Source of the DNA: Lacisediminihabitans sp040549525
GTDB taxonomy: Bacteria > Actinomycetota > Actinomycetes > Actinomycetales > Microbacteriaceae
NCBI RefSeq assembly: GCF_040549525.1
Contig: NZ_JBEPTM010000011.1
Location: 24,650-88,649, forward strand
Direction of reading: 5' to 3'
DNA: 64,000 bases
A model generated the notes under the pieces. That model worked only from the letters and a program-made list of their open reading frames with translations, was not told the origin of the DNA and did no database searches. Made by a program: the position numbers and the translations under genes. Every line of letters begins with the position of its first letter. Within the stretch, counting starts at the first letter, position 1. Below, one piece after another: positions 33,425-42,443 of the stretch.

Positions 33425-34362
33425 GTTCGCACGAGACAGAGTTCGACGCCGTCGTGGTGGGTCGCATGCCGGTCGCCGACTCGATCGACGTATTCGACAT
33501 CGCCCGCTCTGATTCCTCGTCTCTGCCGCACTGGCAACCGGGCGCGCACATCGACCTCGTGCTGCCATCGGGCGAGGAACGCCAGTACTCGCTGCTTCCT
33601 CCGCTGGTTGCGGATGCCCCGACGTGGCGCATCGCCGTGTTGCGGGAGCCCTCGGGCCGAGGCGGTTCGGTGTGGCTCCACGACGCACTCACGGTGGGCG
33701 ACACGATCCGGGTGCGGGGGCCGCGCAATCACTTCGAATTCGCGCCGTTTCCCGGCTCTCCCGTGCTGCTGCTCGCGGCCGGGGTCGGCATCACCCCGAT
33801 CGCGTCGATGGCGCGGGCGGCTGCGGCCTCCGGCATCCGGTACGAGCTCCACTACTCGGGGCGATCCCGGTCCGCCCTCGCACTGCTCGACGAGATCGGG
33901 GAGGCGACGCTCCATCTCAGCGATGAGGGCACTCGGGTGGACTTCGCCGAGCTTCTCGGTTCGCTCGACCCGGCGGCCACGATCTATGCGTGCGGCCCCA
34001 CACGCTTCATCGAGGCGGTGGAGGCGGCCGCAGGGGGGCATCCGCTGCACGTCGAGCGCTTCGAAGCCAAACCACTTGCGGCTCCGGTGTTCGAGGGGGA
34101 CTTCGAGGTGGAGCTGGCCCTGAGCGGCGAGACCCTCACCGTGCCGCCGGACCGCAGCATCCTCGAGGTGGTGGAGGAGGCCGGAGTGTTCGTGCTCTCC
34201 AGCTGTCGCGAGGGCACCTGCGGCACCTGCGAGACGCCGGTTCTGGAGGGCGAGGTCGACCATCGCGACTCGATCCTCACGCCCCTCGAGCAGGAGCAGA
34301 ATTCCGTGATGTACATCTGTGTCTCCAGGGCCGCGTGCCCGAGGTTGGTGCTGGAGCTCTAG
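33421..34362 (+). CDS. phthalate-dioxygenase-reductase-type flavin/[2Fe-2S] oxidoreductase
   Basis: The 313-residue electron-transfer protein has an FMN/FAD domain (GAHIDLVLPSGEERQYSL), an NAD-binding domain (LLLAAGVGITPIASMAR, YACGPTRFIEAV) and a C-terminal plant-type ferredoxin (CREGTCGTCETP...C). It is of the PDR/VanB type and would pass NADH electrons to an oxygenase. No Rieske oxygenase is visible in the window, so its partner is unknown. The start overlaps the regulator stop by 4 bp. Confidence 0.9.
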   Translation: MSSHETEFDAVVVGRMPVADSIDVFDIARSDSSSLPHWQPGAHIDLVLPSGEERQYSLLPPLVADAPTWRIAVLREPSGRGGSVWLHDALTVGDTIRVRGPRNHFEFAPFPGSPVLLLAAGVGITPIASMARAAAASGIRYELHYSGRSRSALALLDEIGEATLHLSDEGTRVDFAELLGSLDPAATIYACGPTRFIEAVEAAAGGHPLHVERFEAKPLAAPVFEGDFEVELALSGETLTVPPDRSILEVVEEAGVFVLSSCREGTCGTCETPVLEGEVDHRDSILTPLEQEQNSVMYICVSRAACPRLVLEL

Positions 34363-34366
34363 CCTT

Positions 34367-35692
34367 CTAGGCCTGCCGGGGAACCCGAGCGGACAGGCGC
34401 GCCACCAGTTCGCGCTCGTCGGCGTCGACCAGTTCGTAGTCCCGTACGACCACCCGGCCGGCCACGACCACGTGTTTCGGGCGGCGCCCGGGATTGGCCC
34501 ACAGCAGGCCGGCCACGGGATCCGTGACGCCGGCATCGGCGACGCCCGACACATCCCAGATGCAGAGATCCGCGGCGGATCCGGGGCGGAGGTTGCCGAG
34601 CTCGGAACGACCGAGTCCGGCGGCGGAGCCCGCCATCGCCATGGCGAGCACTTCTCGCGCCGCGATCGGCGGCCCGACGAGCGGCGCCACCTGCATCGCG
34701 AGCCGGGCATCCGCCAGCAGGTGTCCCGCGTCGTTGCTCCCGCCGCCGCTGGTTCCGAGGCCCACGACGATGCCGGCGGCCCTCAGCGCCGCGACCGGGG
34801 CGATCCCCCAGCCCATCGGCAGGTCGCAGCCCGGCGCGTGGGTGGCCGTTATGCCGGATGCCGCGAGCCGCCGGATCTCCTCACCGGTCACGTCGCAGAG
34901 GTGCGCGAGTGTCACGTCCGACTCGAGCCAGCCCCAGTCTTCGAGCAGGTCGATCGGCCGTTTGCCGTACTTCTCCAGTGCGATCGCGACATCCACCTGC
35001 TCGTTGGCTTGAGTCCTCCGCCGCAGCCCGTACTTCGCGGCGACCTCCGCGAACAGCTCGAAAGTCTCCCGGCTGTCGCTGTGCACTCCGGCCGGACCGA
35101 TGGCGAGCTGCAGCATCCCGTCGCCGGTGCGGGGGAGCAGCGCCCGCACGATGGCCTCCGCCGAACTCGCGGCCTCCTGCGGATCGTCGCGCGCGGACCC
35201 CCGCACGAAGACCAGCCGGCCGCCGAGGGCTCGCGCGGCGTCCGCGGTCGCGATGGCGATGGCCACCGAATCCGCGCCGCTCGGCCAGGTGAGGTGATGA
35301 TCCGCGACCGTCGTGACGCCACAGAGCAACCCCTCGGCCACACCGACGGATGCCGCGACCGCGGCAAGCTCGGCGTCCACACCCGCGCGGGCGTAGGCCG
35401 CCGCCATGGTGGGCAGCCAGTCCCGCATCGCCACGCCACGCGTGCCGGGGAGGGTGCGGAAGGCGGACTGCAGCAGGTGGTGGTGCGCATTGACGAGACC
35501 CGGCGTGACCACGCATCCGCTCGCATCGAGGGTTTCGGGGTTCTGCGGCTCGCCTGCCGCCGTCACTTCTCCCGGCGCCGTCTCTTTTCCGGTCAGCGTC
35601 TCTGCCACCACGCCATCCCGCAGCACGAGCGTGCCCGTGAGTTCGGTCCTCTCGTCGACGACGATGCGGGTGGCGTTCGCGATTGTGAGCAT
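34367..35692 (-). CDS. 8-oxoguanine deaminase-like amidohydrolase
   Basis: The 441-residue AtzB/TrzN-type amidohydrolase has VTPGLVNAHHHLLQSAFR (metal HxH), ADHHLTW, GPAGVHSDS, LAHLCDV, and VGLGTSGGGSNDAGHLL with the metal Asp position shifted as in 8-oxoguanine deaminases (Pa0142 type, GxDGxxSND in relatives). It would convert 8-oxoguanine to urate, feeding the uricase. Isocytosine or aminotriazine deamination is the alternative. It converges with the reductase gene and is divergent from XdhC. Confidence 0.85.
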   Translation of the reverse strand: MLTIANATRIVVDERTELTGTLVLRDGVVAETLTGKETAPGEVTAAGEPQNPETLDASGCVVTPGLVNAHHHLLQSAFRTLPGTRGVAMRDWLPTMAAAYARAGVDAELAAVAASVGVAEGLLCGVTTVADHHLTWPSGADSVAIAIATADAARALGGRLVFVRGSARDDPQEAASSAEAIVRALLPRTGDGMLQLAIGPAGVHSDSRETFELFAEVAAKYGLRRRTQANEQVDVAIALEKYGKRPIDLLEDWGWLESDVTLAHLCDVTGEEIRRLAASGITATHAPGCDLPMGWGIAPVAALRAAGIVVGLGTSGGGSNDAGHLLADARLAMQVAPLVGPPIAAREVLAMAMAGSAAGLGRSELGNLRPGSAADLCIWDVSGVADAGVTDPVAGLLWANPGRRPKHVVVAGRVVVRDYELVDADERELVARLSARVPRQA

Positions 35693-35830
35693 GATGATTT
35701 TCTAGCACCCGCGTGTGTCGTACACGTGACACGGCCGCCCTCGACCGTCGCTCTCTCGGCTGCATCAGGGCTCGGCTGGCACACAGCAGGCCGTAACCCT
35801 CGCGTGATGAGCCTGTGCGATGCTGAAACC

Positions 35831-36754
35831 ATGTTCGAGATCGCGGATCGCCTGCTCGCCGCCGCCGCGGTAGGCAGCCGGCTCGCCGTCGCCACAGCGG
35901 TGTCCATCGACGGCAGCGCGCCGCGCACGGTCGGCACCTCGATGGCCTTCGACGGCTCCTCGGTGATCGGCAGTATCGCGGGCGGATGCGTCGAGGGCGC
36001 CGTGGTCGAGACCTGCGAGCTCGTTCTCTCCGACGGCATCCCGCGCACTGTCGAGTACGGGGTGAGCGACGAGTCCGCGTACTCGGTGGGGCTCACCTGC
36101 GGCGGACAGTTGCGTATCCACGTGCAGATTCTCGACGACGACCTGATCTCCGCGCTCGCGGCCCAGCGCGACCTCGACGTGTGTGCCGGATTCACCGAGC
36201 GCGCACCGGTCGAACGCCACCTGATCGTGTTCGGGGCGATGGAGTTCTCGGCTGCCCTCTCGTCGGCGGCGCAAGTGCTGGGATATCGCGTGACCGTGTG
36301 CGACCCACGCTCCCTCTTCACGACTCCCGCCCGATTCCCAGGAGCCGAGATCGTCGTCTCGTGGCCGACCGTGTGGTTCGAGACGGCGGAGGTGGACGAC
36401 AGCACGGTGATCTGCGTGCTCAGCCACGACGCCCGGTTCGACGCCGAGCTCATCGCCCTCGCACTCGATTCGCCTGCCGCCTTCGTCGGTGCGATGGGGT
36501 CGCGCCGCACCCACGATCGTCGGGTCGCCTCCCTGCGCGAGCGCGGCGTCAGCGAGGAGGCGATTGCGCGGCTGCGATCACCGATTGGCCTCGACCTCGG
36601 CGCCAGCACCGTTGAGGAGACAGCGGTGGCGATCCTCGCGGAGGTGATTGCGTCCCGGTCCGCGGCATCCGCCCTGCCGTTGTCGACGACTGCCGGGGCC
36701 ATCCATCCGGTGCCCGTCAGGGATGCGGCCGTCCGCGCCGTGCGCGCCGACTAG
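35831..36754 (+). CDS. xdhC: XdhC family molybdenum hydroxylase maturation factor
   Basis: Binds molybdenum cofactor, helps sulfurate it and inserts it into xanthine dehydrogenase-type enzymes. The 307-residue protein has an XdhC/CoxI N-terminal domain with GSAPRTVGTSMAF and GSIAGGCVEGAVVE (conserved Cys). The C-terminal Rossmann-like domain has HLIVFGAMEFSAAL, AFVGAMGSRRTHDRRV, and RSPIGLDLGASTVEETAVAILAE. It is oriented toward the hydroxylase operon across array B. An ATG at 35807 is an alternative start. Confidence 0.92.
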   Translation: MFEIADRLLAAAAVGSRLAVATAVSIDGSAPRTVGTSMAFDGSSVIGSIAGGCVEGAVVETCELVLSDGIPRTVEYGVSDESAYSVGLTCGGQLRIHVQILDDDLISALAAQRDLDVCAGFTERAPVERHLIVFGAMEFSAALSSAAQVLGYRVTVCDPRSLFTTPARFPGAEIVVSWPTVWFETAEVDDSTVICVLSHDARFDAELIALALDSPAAFVGAMGSRRTHDRRVASLRERGVSEEAIARLRSPIGLDLGASTVEETAVAILAEVIASRSAASALPLSTTAGAIHPVPVRDAAVRAVRAD

Positions 36755-36909
36755 GTCGGATCGGCTCGCGACGGTCGTCTGGCCCTCTGTGGGGGGCGGC
36801 TCTGCAGGTCTCGCCTCGCCCTTCTCGCCTCGCTGGTCTCGCCTCGCCCTTCTCGCCTCGCCGGTCTTGATGCCGCCGGGCCCAGGATCGACGCTGCCTG
36901 TCTTCGTGT

Positions 36910-37611
36910 CGACTCGGGGGTAGTGGCGACTTAGCCGCGTCGGAGGTCGCATCTAGTCCCGACTCGATTCGGGCCGGGGATCGACGCTGCCCGCCCCGGG
37001 ATCGAGTCGGGGGTTGTGGTGACTTGGCCGCGTCGGAGGTCGCATCTTGTCCCGACTCGATTCGGGCCGGGGGTCGACTCTGCCGGTCCGGGGATCGACG
37101 CTGCTGGCCTCGGGGTCGACCCTGCCTGTCTCCGGATCGACTCGGGGGTTGTGGCGACTTGGCCGCGTCGGAGGTCGCATCTTGTCCCGACTCGATTCGG
37201 GCCGGGGGTCGACTCTGCCGCTCCCCGGGGTCGACTCGGGGGTTGTGGTGACTTGGCCGCGTTAGAGGTCCCATTTAGTCCCGACTCGATTCGGGCCGGG
37301 GGTCGACTCTGCCTGTATCGGGATCGACTCGGGGGTTGTGGCGACTTGGCCGCGTCGGAGGTCGCATCTAGTCCCGACTCGCTTCGGGCCGGGGGTCGAC
37401 GCTGCTGGCCTCGGGGTCGACGATGCCGCTCCTGGGATCGACTCGGGGGTTGTGGCGACTTGGCCGCGTCCGAGGTCGCATCTAATCCCGACTCGATTCG
37501 GTCCGAGGAACGACTCGATTCGGGCCGGGGGTCGACTCTCCCGCTCCCTGGGATCGACTCGGGGGTTGTGGTGACTTGGCTGCGTCGGAGGTCGCATCTT
37601 GTCCCGACTCG
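36910..37611. repeat. tandem array of seven palindromic family B elements
   Basis: Seven 57-bp units begin at 36910, 37003, 37138, 37232, 37325, 37439 and 37555. Each runs from CGACTCGGGG (CGAGTCGGGG in unit 2) through GCGACTTGGCCGCGTCGGAGG to GTCGCATCT and TCCCGACTCG. The arms and an inner GCGAC/GTCGC pair fold as a hairpin. Linkers of 36-78 bp carry more GGGTCGAC/TCGACGCTGC motifs. The array fills the 926-bp gap (36755-37680) between convergent xdhC and the hydroxylase gene. Before it, 36805-36865 is a run of TCTCGCCTCGC repeats. No gene is seen. Confidence 0.85.
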
Positions 37612-37680
37612 ATCCCGGATGACGCGACGCGTGGGCGTCCCCCGGTGAGCAGCCGGCGGTGGAAGCGCCGTGACGGGCGG

Positions 37681-40371
37681 CTACTCGGCCGACCCGGCCA
37701 GGCGCCAGAGCCGTTCGCGGGACATCGGCAGCTCGTGTGGTCGCACGCCGAGGGCATCCCGGATCGCGTTGGCCAGCGCGGGCGCCACCGGGTTGTAGGG
37801 CGCCTCACTCATCGATTTTGCTCCGAGCGGCCCGAGCGCGTCGAAGGTCTCGGCGAAGAACACCTCGGTGAGGGGGATGTCCGCGAACCGCGGCACGTGA
37901 TAGTTGCGGAACGCCGTGGTGGTGACTCGCCCGGCGCCATCGAGACGCATCTCCTCGTAGAGCGCGGTGCCGATGGCCTGCGCTGTGGCTCCTTCGATCT
38001 GTCCGCGCAGTTGCTCGGGGTTGAGAACCGTGCCGGCATCCGCCGCCTGCACGGACTGGAGGATGCGCACCTCGCCGGTGGTCGGATTCACCGCCACGCG
38101 GAAGCCGTGCACGTTGAACGCCACCGAACGGGGAGTGCCGTCGTGGCGGCCGGACGCCGTGAGCGGACCCTCAGCGAGGAGCTCGGACGCTGTCACGACA
38201 CGCTCACCGAAACGAACCCCGCCGTGCTCGACGACCCCCGCGGAGAGTGAGGTCATCGAATATGCCCGCTCGAGCATGAGCTGCTCGAGCGCCGATGCGG
38301 CGGCCAGGAGGGCCTTGCCGGCGACGACCACACCGGCGGATCCGAAGGCTCCGGTGTCGTAGGTCACCACGTCCGTGTCCGACTGTCGGATCCGCACACG
38401 ATCGACCGTAGTGCCGAGAGCGGATGCCACCAGCTGGGCGTGCACGGTGGTGGTGCCGTTGCCGAACTCGACGGTGCCCACCCCGATCTCGATGTCGCCG
38501 GAGGGCTGCAGCGTGACCGTGGCATCCGCGTAATGTCCACGCGGAGGCAGCGAGGCGATCATCGCGAGAGCCATTCCGGTGCCGACCCGCCACCCGGGCG
38601 AGGATGGCGGTGGCGGGCCGGCGAGCGCCCCCTGCACCAGATCGAGGCACTGGTCGAGCCCGTACGAGCCGTAGATGAGGTCGGTTTCGGCATGCGGCTC
38701 GACGACCACCATGTCGTCCCCCGGCACGACGACGTTGCGCCGACGAAGCTCGAACGGATCCATTCCGAGCGTGCGCGCGAGCTCGTCCATCGCCGATTCG
38801 ATCGCGAAGATCACCTGGCCGAGGCCGTAGCCGCGGAAGGCACCGGAGGGCAGGTTATTCGTGTAGACCGACTCGGCATCCACCCGTTTGTTCGCGCAGC
38901 GGTACACACTGATCGACTCGTGAACGCTGTGGTACATCACGCCGATGCCGTGGTTGCCGTAGGCGCCGGTGTCCATGAGCTCGTCGATCGCCATCGCAGT
39001 GAGGGTGCCGTCGGATGTCGCGGCAAGGGTGACCGAGACGCGCATCGGGTGCCGCGGAGCAGCGAGAGTGAACTCGTCCTCCCGAGTGAACTCGTATTGC
39101 ACCGGCCGCCCGGTGTGCAGAACGGCGAGGGTGACGAGATCCTCGGTGAAGAGCTCCTGTTTGCCGCCGAAGCCACCGCCGACCCTGGCGGTGAAGACGC
39201 GAAGCCGGTCGGGCGACAGGTCGAAGATGTGGCAGAGCTCGTCCCGCACCAGGTACGGCACCTGGGAGGAGGTGCGCAGCACCAACCGCCCGTCGGAGTC
39301 GAGCCAGCCGCGGGTCGCGTGGGTTTCGAGGGCAGCGTGGTTCACCCGCTGCGTGCGCCAGGTTCCGGTGGCGACCGCATCCGCCGCGGCGATCGCCGCG
39401 TCGACGTCGCCCATCTCCCCGTGCATCTGGGCGAGCACGTTCCGTTCGGGAGCCGACACGCGCTGCTCGGCTCCCTTTTCCGCGTGCAGCAGAGGAGCGC
39501 CGGGCTGGCGCGCGAGCTCCGGGTCGAAGACGCCGGCCAACACCTCGTACTCCACCTCGATGAGGGCGAGCGCGCGCTGGGCGATCGCGACCGTGTCGGC
39601 GACGACGGCGGCGACCCGCTGTCCGATGAACCGCAGCACCGGATCGAGCACGAGGGTGTCATCCGGATCGTCGGTGCGCATCTCGTGTCGTCCGGTCGAG
39701 AACAGCGTCGTGGGGGAGTCGTAGTGGGTGAGCACGGCGTGCACGCCGTCGGCGGCGAGCGCCCGGGAGGTGTCGATGGAGAGGATGCGCGCGTGGGCGT
39801 GCGGACTCTTCAGCACCGCGAGATGCAGCAGCCCGGTCGTGCGGAAGTCGAGGGTGAACGGTTCCTCGCCGGTGGCGATGCGCATTCCGGCCGGCGCCCG
39901 CACCGACTGTCCGGCTGCCTCGCCCGAGGCGGGGGTCTGGGTGTTCGAGGTGCCGCAGATCGCATCCCGGATCGACCGGTAGCCGGTGCAGCGGCAGATG
40001 TTGCCTTTCAGCAGGCGCGGCAGGTCGTCGAGGTCGCTCTCGTCGAAGGTCGATGCCGTCACGATCATGCCGGCGGTGCAGAATCCGCACTGGAATCCCG
40101 CTGCGTCGACGAAGGACTGTTGCAGGGGATGCGGATGCTCCGGAGTTCCGAGACCCGCAACGGTCGTGATCTCCGTGCCTTCGAGGCGGTGGGCCGGGTA
40201 GAGGCACGAGTGGATCGGGTCGCCGTCGAGCAGCACCGTGCATGCGCCGCAGTCTCCGCTGTCGCAGCCCTTCTTCACGTCGAACTCATCCAGGTCGCGC
40301 AGCACCGTGCGCAACACCTGCCCGGCCGCCGGGGTCGCCTCTACCGGGGAACCGTTCACCGAGAACTTCAT
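37681..40371 (-). CDS. xanthine dehydrogenase family protein: fused [2Fe-2S] and molybdopterin subunits
   Basis: The 896-residue enzyme joins a plant-type [2Fe-2S] domain (CDSGDCGAC, ~36-44), a helical [2Fe-2S] domain (CGFCTAG and CRCTGY, ~97-135) and the molybdopterin hydroxylase domains (~165-896). Sites seen are VGGGFGGKQ, SGAFRGYG (substrate Arg), and KSMSEAPYNP with the catalytic Glu near the C-terminus. The order FeS-Mo without FAD resembles aldehyde oxidoreductases of the MOP type; the FAD subunit is the next gene upstream. Purine hydroxylation is inferred from the surroundings. It needs XdhC. Confidence 0.9.
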   Translation of the reverse strand: MKFSVNGSPVEATPAAGQVLRTVLRDLDEFDVKKGCDSGDCGACTVLLDGDPIHSCLYPAHRLEGTEITTVAGLGTPEHPHPLQQSFVDAAGFQCGFCTAGMIVTASTFDESDLDDLPRLLKGNICRCTGYRSIRDAICGTSNTQTPASGEAAGQSVRAPAGMRIATGEEPFTLDFRTTGLLHLAVLKSPHAHARILSIDTSRALAADGVHAVLTHYDSPTTLFSTGRHEMRTDDPDDTLVLDPVLRFIGQRVAAVVADTVAIAQRALALIEVEYEVLAGVFDPELARQPGAPLLHAEKGAEQRVSAPERNVLAQMHGEMGDVDAAIAAADAVATGTWRTQRVNHAALETHATRGWLDSDGRLVLRTSSQVPYLVRDELCHIFDLSPDRLRVFTARVGGGFGGKQELFTEDLVTLAVLHTGRPVQYEFTREDEFTLAAPRHPMRVSVTLAATSDGTLTAMAIDELMDTGAYGNHGIGVMYHSVHESISVYRCANKRVDAESVYTNNLPSGAFRGYGLGQVIFAIESAMDELARTLGMDPFELRRRNVVVPGDDMVVVEPHAETDLIYGSYGLDQCLDLVQGALAGPPPPSSPGWRVGTGMALAMIASLPPRGHYADATVTLQPSGDIEIGVGTVEFGNGTTTVHAQLVASALGTTVDRVRIRQSDTDVVTYDTGAFGSAGVVVAGKALLAAASALEQLMLERAYSMTSLSAGVVEHGGVRFGERVVTASELLAEGPLTASGRHDGTPRSVAFNVHGFRVAVNPTTGEVRILQSVQAADAGTVLNPEQLRGQIEGATAQAIGTALYEEMRLDGAGRVTTTAFRNYHVPRFADIPLTEVFFAETFDALGPLGAKSMSEAPYNPVAPALANAIRDALGVRPHELPMSRERLWRLAGSAE

Positions 40372-41210
40372 GACAACTCCTGCCGCAGCTGCTCCGCGAA
40401 TCGCCCGCTCATGGCGCGCCTCCAGTCGGGTGATCCGTGCGCGTCGTCGTACCAGCGGTCGATCGCGCCGAGGTGGTCCCGCAGCAGAGCCGCGGTCGGG
40501 GGCTCAGCGAACCTGAGCTGCACGGGATGCGAGGTGCCCCCGGTCACCGTGAACACCGTTTCGCCGTCCGGTGCCTGCCGCGCGATCACGAGGGTTCCCG
40601 TGCGGCCGAGGTCGTTGAGGGCGATGCGACGGAATCCCGTGCGTGACTCGAGCGAGGTGAGCGGGATGGCGATCTCGCGCAACACCTCGCCGGGCACCAG
40701 CGCGGTCTTCATGACACCGGTGACGAGCTCGACGACGGGCATCCGGCGCTCACCGCCCCCGGGCATCCAGATCACCGCTTCGGCATCGAGGCTCGCGGCG
40801 AGCGAGATCATCGGGCCGGCGGGGAGGGCGAGGGCGATGTTGCCCCCGACCGTCGCGACATTCCAGATCTTGAACGAGGCGAGAAAGGAGTTCGCGCACT
40901 GCCAGAACAGGGCGAGGGGATTGGAGTGCGAGTCGAGCCCTCGACCGGCACGAACCGGGTCGGTGCGCAGTTCGGGCGGGGTGAGTCGGGAGAGCTCGGC
41001 GACCGTGCAGGTCGCCGCGATCACGAGTGCAGTCTCGGTGCGGGTCACCGGCGCCCAACCGAGCCGGGTGATGTCGATGAGGCCGGTGAGGCCGGTCTCC
41101 AGAACGGAGAAGAGCCACGTTCCGCCGGCGAGGATCTTCTCGCTCGGCCCCACGGAGATATCCGCCCGGGTAGCAGGCACCCGGATCTCCTGCACGTCGA
41201 TGAGGTCCAT
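40368..41210 (-). CDS. FAD-binding subunit of the molybdenum hydroxylase
   Basis: The 280-residue protein matches the CoxM/XdhB-type FAD subunit: ILAGGTWLFSVLETG, IDITRLGW, the FAD loop ATVGGNIALALPAGPMISLAASLDAEAVIW in outline, and a C-terminal CO dehydrogenase-flavoprotein domain. It transfers electrons from the iron-sulfur domains of the downstream-encoded subunit to NAD or another acceptor. Its stop overlaps the large-subunit ATG by 4 bp. ATG 41210 is favoured over GTG 41231, though its ribosome site is weak. Confidence 0.9.
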   Translation of the reverse strand: MDLIDVQEIRVPATRADISVGPSEKILAGGTWLFSVLETGLTGLIDITRLGWAPVTRTETALVIAATCTVAELSRLTPPELRTDPVRAGRGLDSHSNPLALFWQCANSFLASFKIWNVATVGGNIALALPAGPMISLAASLDAEAVIWMPGGGERRMPVVELVTGVMKTALVPGEVLREIAIPLTSLESRTGFRRIALNDLGRTGTLVIARQAPDGETVFTVTGGTSHPVQLRFAEPPTAALLRDHLGAIDRWYDDAHGSPDWRRAMSGRFAEQLRQELS

Positions 41211-41276
41211 TGTCCACTCAGTAAACCGCACCCATGTGACAGATTTATGACAATGCCGCTGCGGTAGACACCCCGG

Positions 41277-41290
41277 TACAATTGCCAGCC
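41277..41290 (+). promoter_or_regulatory. -10 element of mtlD, leaderless start
   Basis: TACAAT (41277-41282) lies 8 nt before ATG 41291 and no Shine-Dalgarno is present. No clear -35 is seen. Confidence 0.5.
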
Positions 41291-42439
41291 ATGAGCAACA
41301 AGACCGCTGTCCATTTCGGAGCCGGCAACATCGGCCGCGGGTTCGTGGCCCAATTCCTCCACGCGAGCGGCTACGAGGTGATCTTCGCCGACGTCAATGA
41401 CGACATCATCGCGGAGCTGCAGGCCGCAGACAGCTACCACGTGCACGAGGTGGGCGAGAACTCGAAGTCGAGCGTCGTCGACAATTTCCGGGCCATCAAC
41501 AGCCGCACCCATGAGGCGGATGTCGTCGCCGCCATCGCCTCCGCCGACGTGGTGACCACGGCCGTCGGTGCGCGCATCCTGCAGTTCATCGCCCCGGTGA
41601 TCGCCAAGGGGCTCGATTCCCGCCCCAAGGATGCGCCCAAACTCACGGTCATCGCCTGTGAGAACGCGCTGGGCGGCACCGACATCCTCGCCGAACACGT
41701 GCGCAAGCACGCCCCGGCCCACAACGCCGTCTTCGCCAATTGCGCGATCGACCGCATCGTGCCAGAGCAGGACGGCGGGCTGGATGTCACGATCGAATCG
41801 TTCTTCGAGTGGGTCGTCGACCGCACCCCATTCCGCGGCCGCGACGGCAAGGGAACGACGCCCGACATCTACGGCATCACCTGGGTGGACGACCTCGCCC
41901 CCTACATCGAACGCAAGCTCTTCACAGTGAACACCGCTCACGCCGCCGCGGCCTATCACGGCATCGATCGGGGCTGGGTGTCCATCCGTGAGGCGCTCGC
42001 CACTCCAGAGTTGCAGGCCGAGGTGCGTGCCGCCCTGGCCGAGACCAAGGCGCTCATGGTGGCCAAGCACGAATTCGACGCCGACGAGCAGCAGGCGTAC
42101 ATCGAGAAGACTCTCGTGCGCATCTCCAACCCGCACCTCCCCGACACCTGCGAGCGGGTCGGGCGCAACCCGATGCGCAAGCTCAGCCGCAATGAACGGT
42201 TCATCGGGCCCGCGGCGGAGCTCGCCGAGCGCGGGATGCCCGCCTGGGACCTGCTCAATGCCGTCGGCGCGGCCCTGCGTTTCGACGTGCCGGGGGACGA
42301 AGAGAGCGTGCAGCTGCAGGAGCTGCTCTCCAGCGGCCTTCCGGCCGACGAGCTCGCGGTGGCGATCACCGGCGTCGAGCCGGATCACCCCCTGTTCCCG
42401 CACCTCGTCGAGGTCATCCAACTTCGTCTGAATCGCTGA
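41291..42439 (+). CDS. mtlD: mannitol-1-phosphate 5-dehydrogenase
   Basis: Interconverts mannitol-1-phosphate and fructose-6-phosphate with NAD. The 382-residue protein has the N-terminal nucleotide loop VHFGAGNIGRGFVAQFLHASGYEVIFAD in outline (GAGNIGRG), CENALGGTD, NCAIDRIVP, and the catalytic KLFTVNTAHAAAAYHG (Lys and His). No phosphotransferase gene for mannitol is adjacent. Leaderless start as above; the in-frame TTG at 41282 lies in the -10 element and is rejected. Confidence 0.95.
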   Translation: MSNKTAVHFGAGNIGRGFVAQFLHASGYEVIFADVNDDIIAELQAADSYHVHEVGENSKSSVVDNFRAINSRTHEADVVAAIASADVVTTAVGARILQFIAPVIAKGLDSRPKDAPKLTVIACENALGGTDILAEHVRKHAPAHNAVFANCAIDRIVPEQDGGLDVTIESFFEWVVDRTPFRGRDGKGTTPDIYGITWVDDLAPYIERKLFTVNTAHAAAAYHGIDRGWVSIREALATPELQAEVRAALAETKALMVAKHEFDADEQQAYIEKTLVRISNPHLPDTCERVGRNPMRKLSRNERFIGPAAELAERGMPAWDLLNAVGAALRFDVPGDEESVQLQELLSSGLPADELAVAITGVEPDHPLFPHLVEVIQLRLNR

Positions 42440-42443
42440 GCCC

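Noticed and set aside
34319..35830. Long upstream extension of xdhC (811-codon frame)
   Set aside because: It runs antisense through the 8-oxoguanine-deaminase-like gene; XdhC homology begins at ATG 35831.
36910..37648. Plus-strand 210-codon frame or a CRISPR array in array B
   Set aside because: The frame is simple translation of the repeat; units are 57-bp hairpins with repeated linkers rather than unique spacers.
38440..41250. 936-codon plus-strand open frame
   Set aside because: Exact antisense shadow of the molybdenum hydroxylase genes, whose domains on the minus strand are unmistakable.
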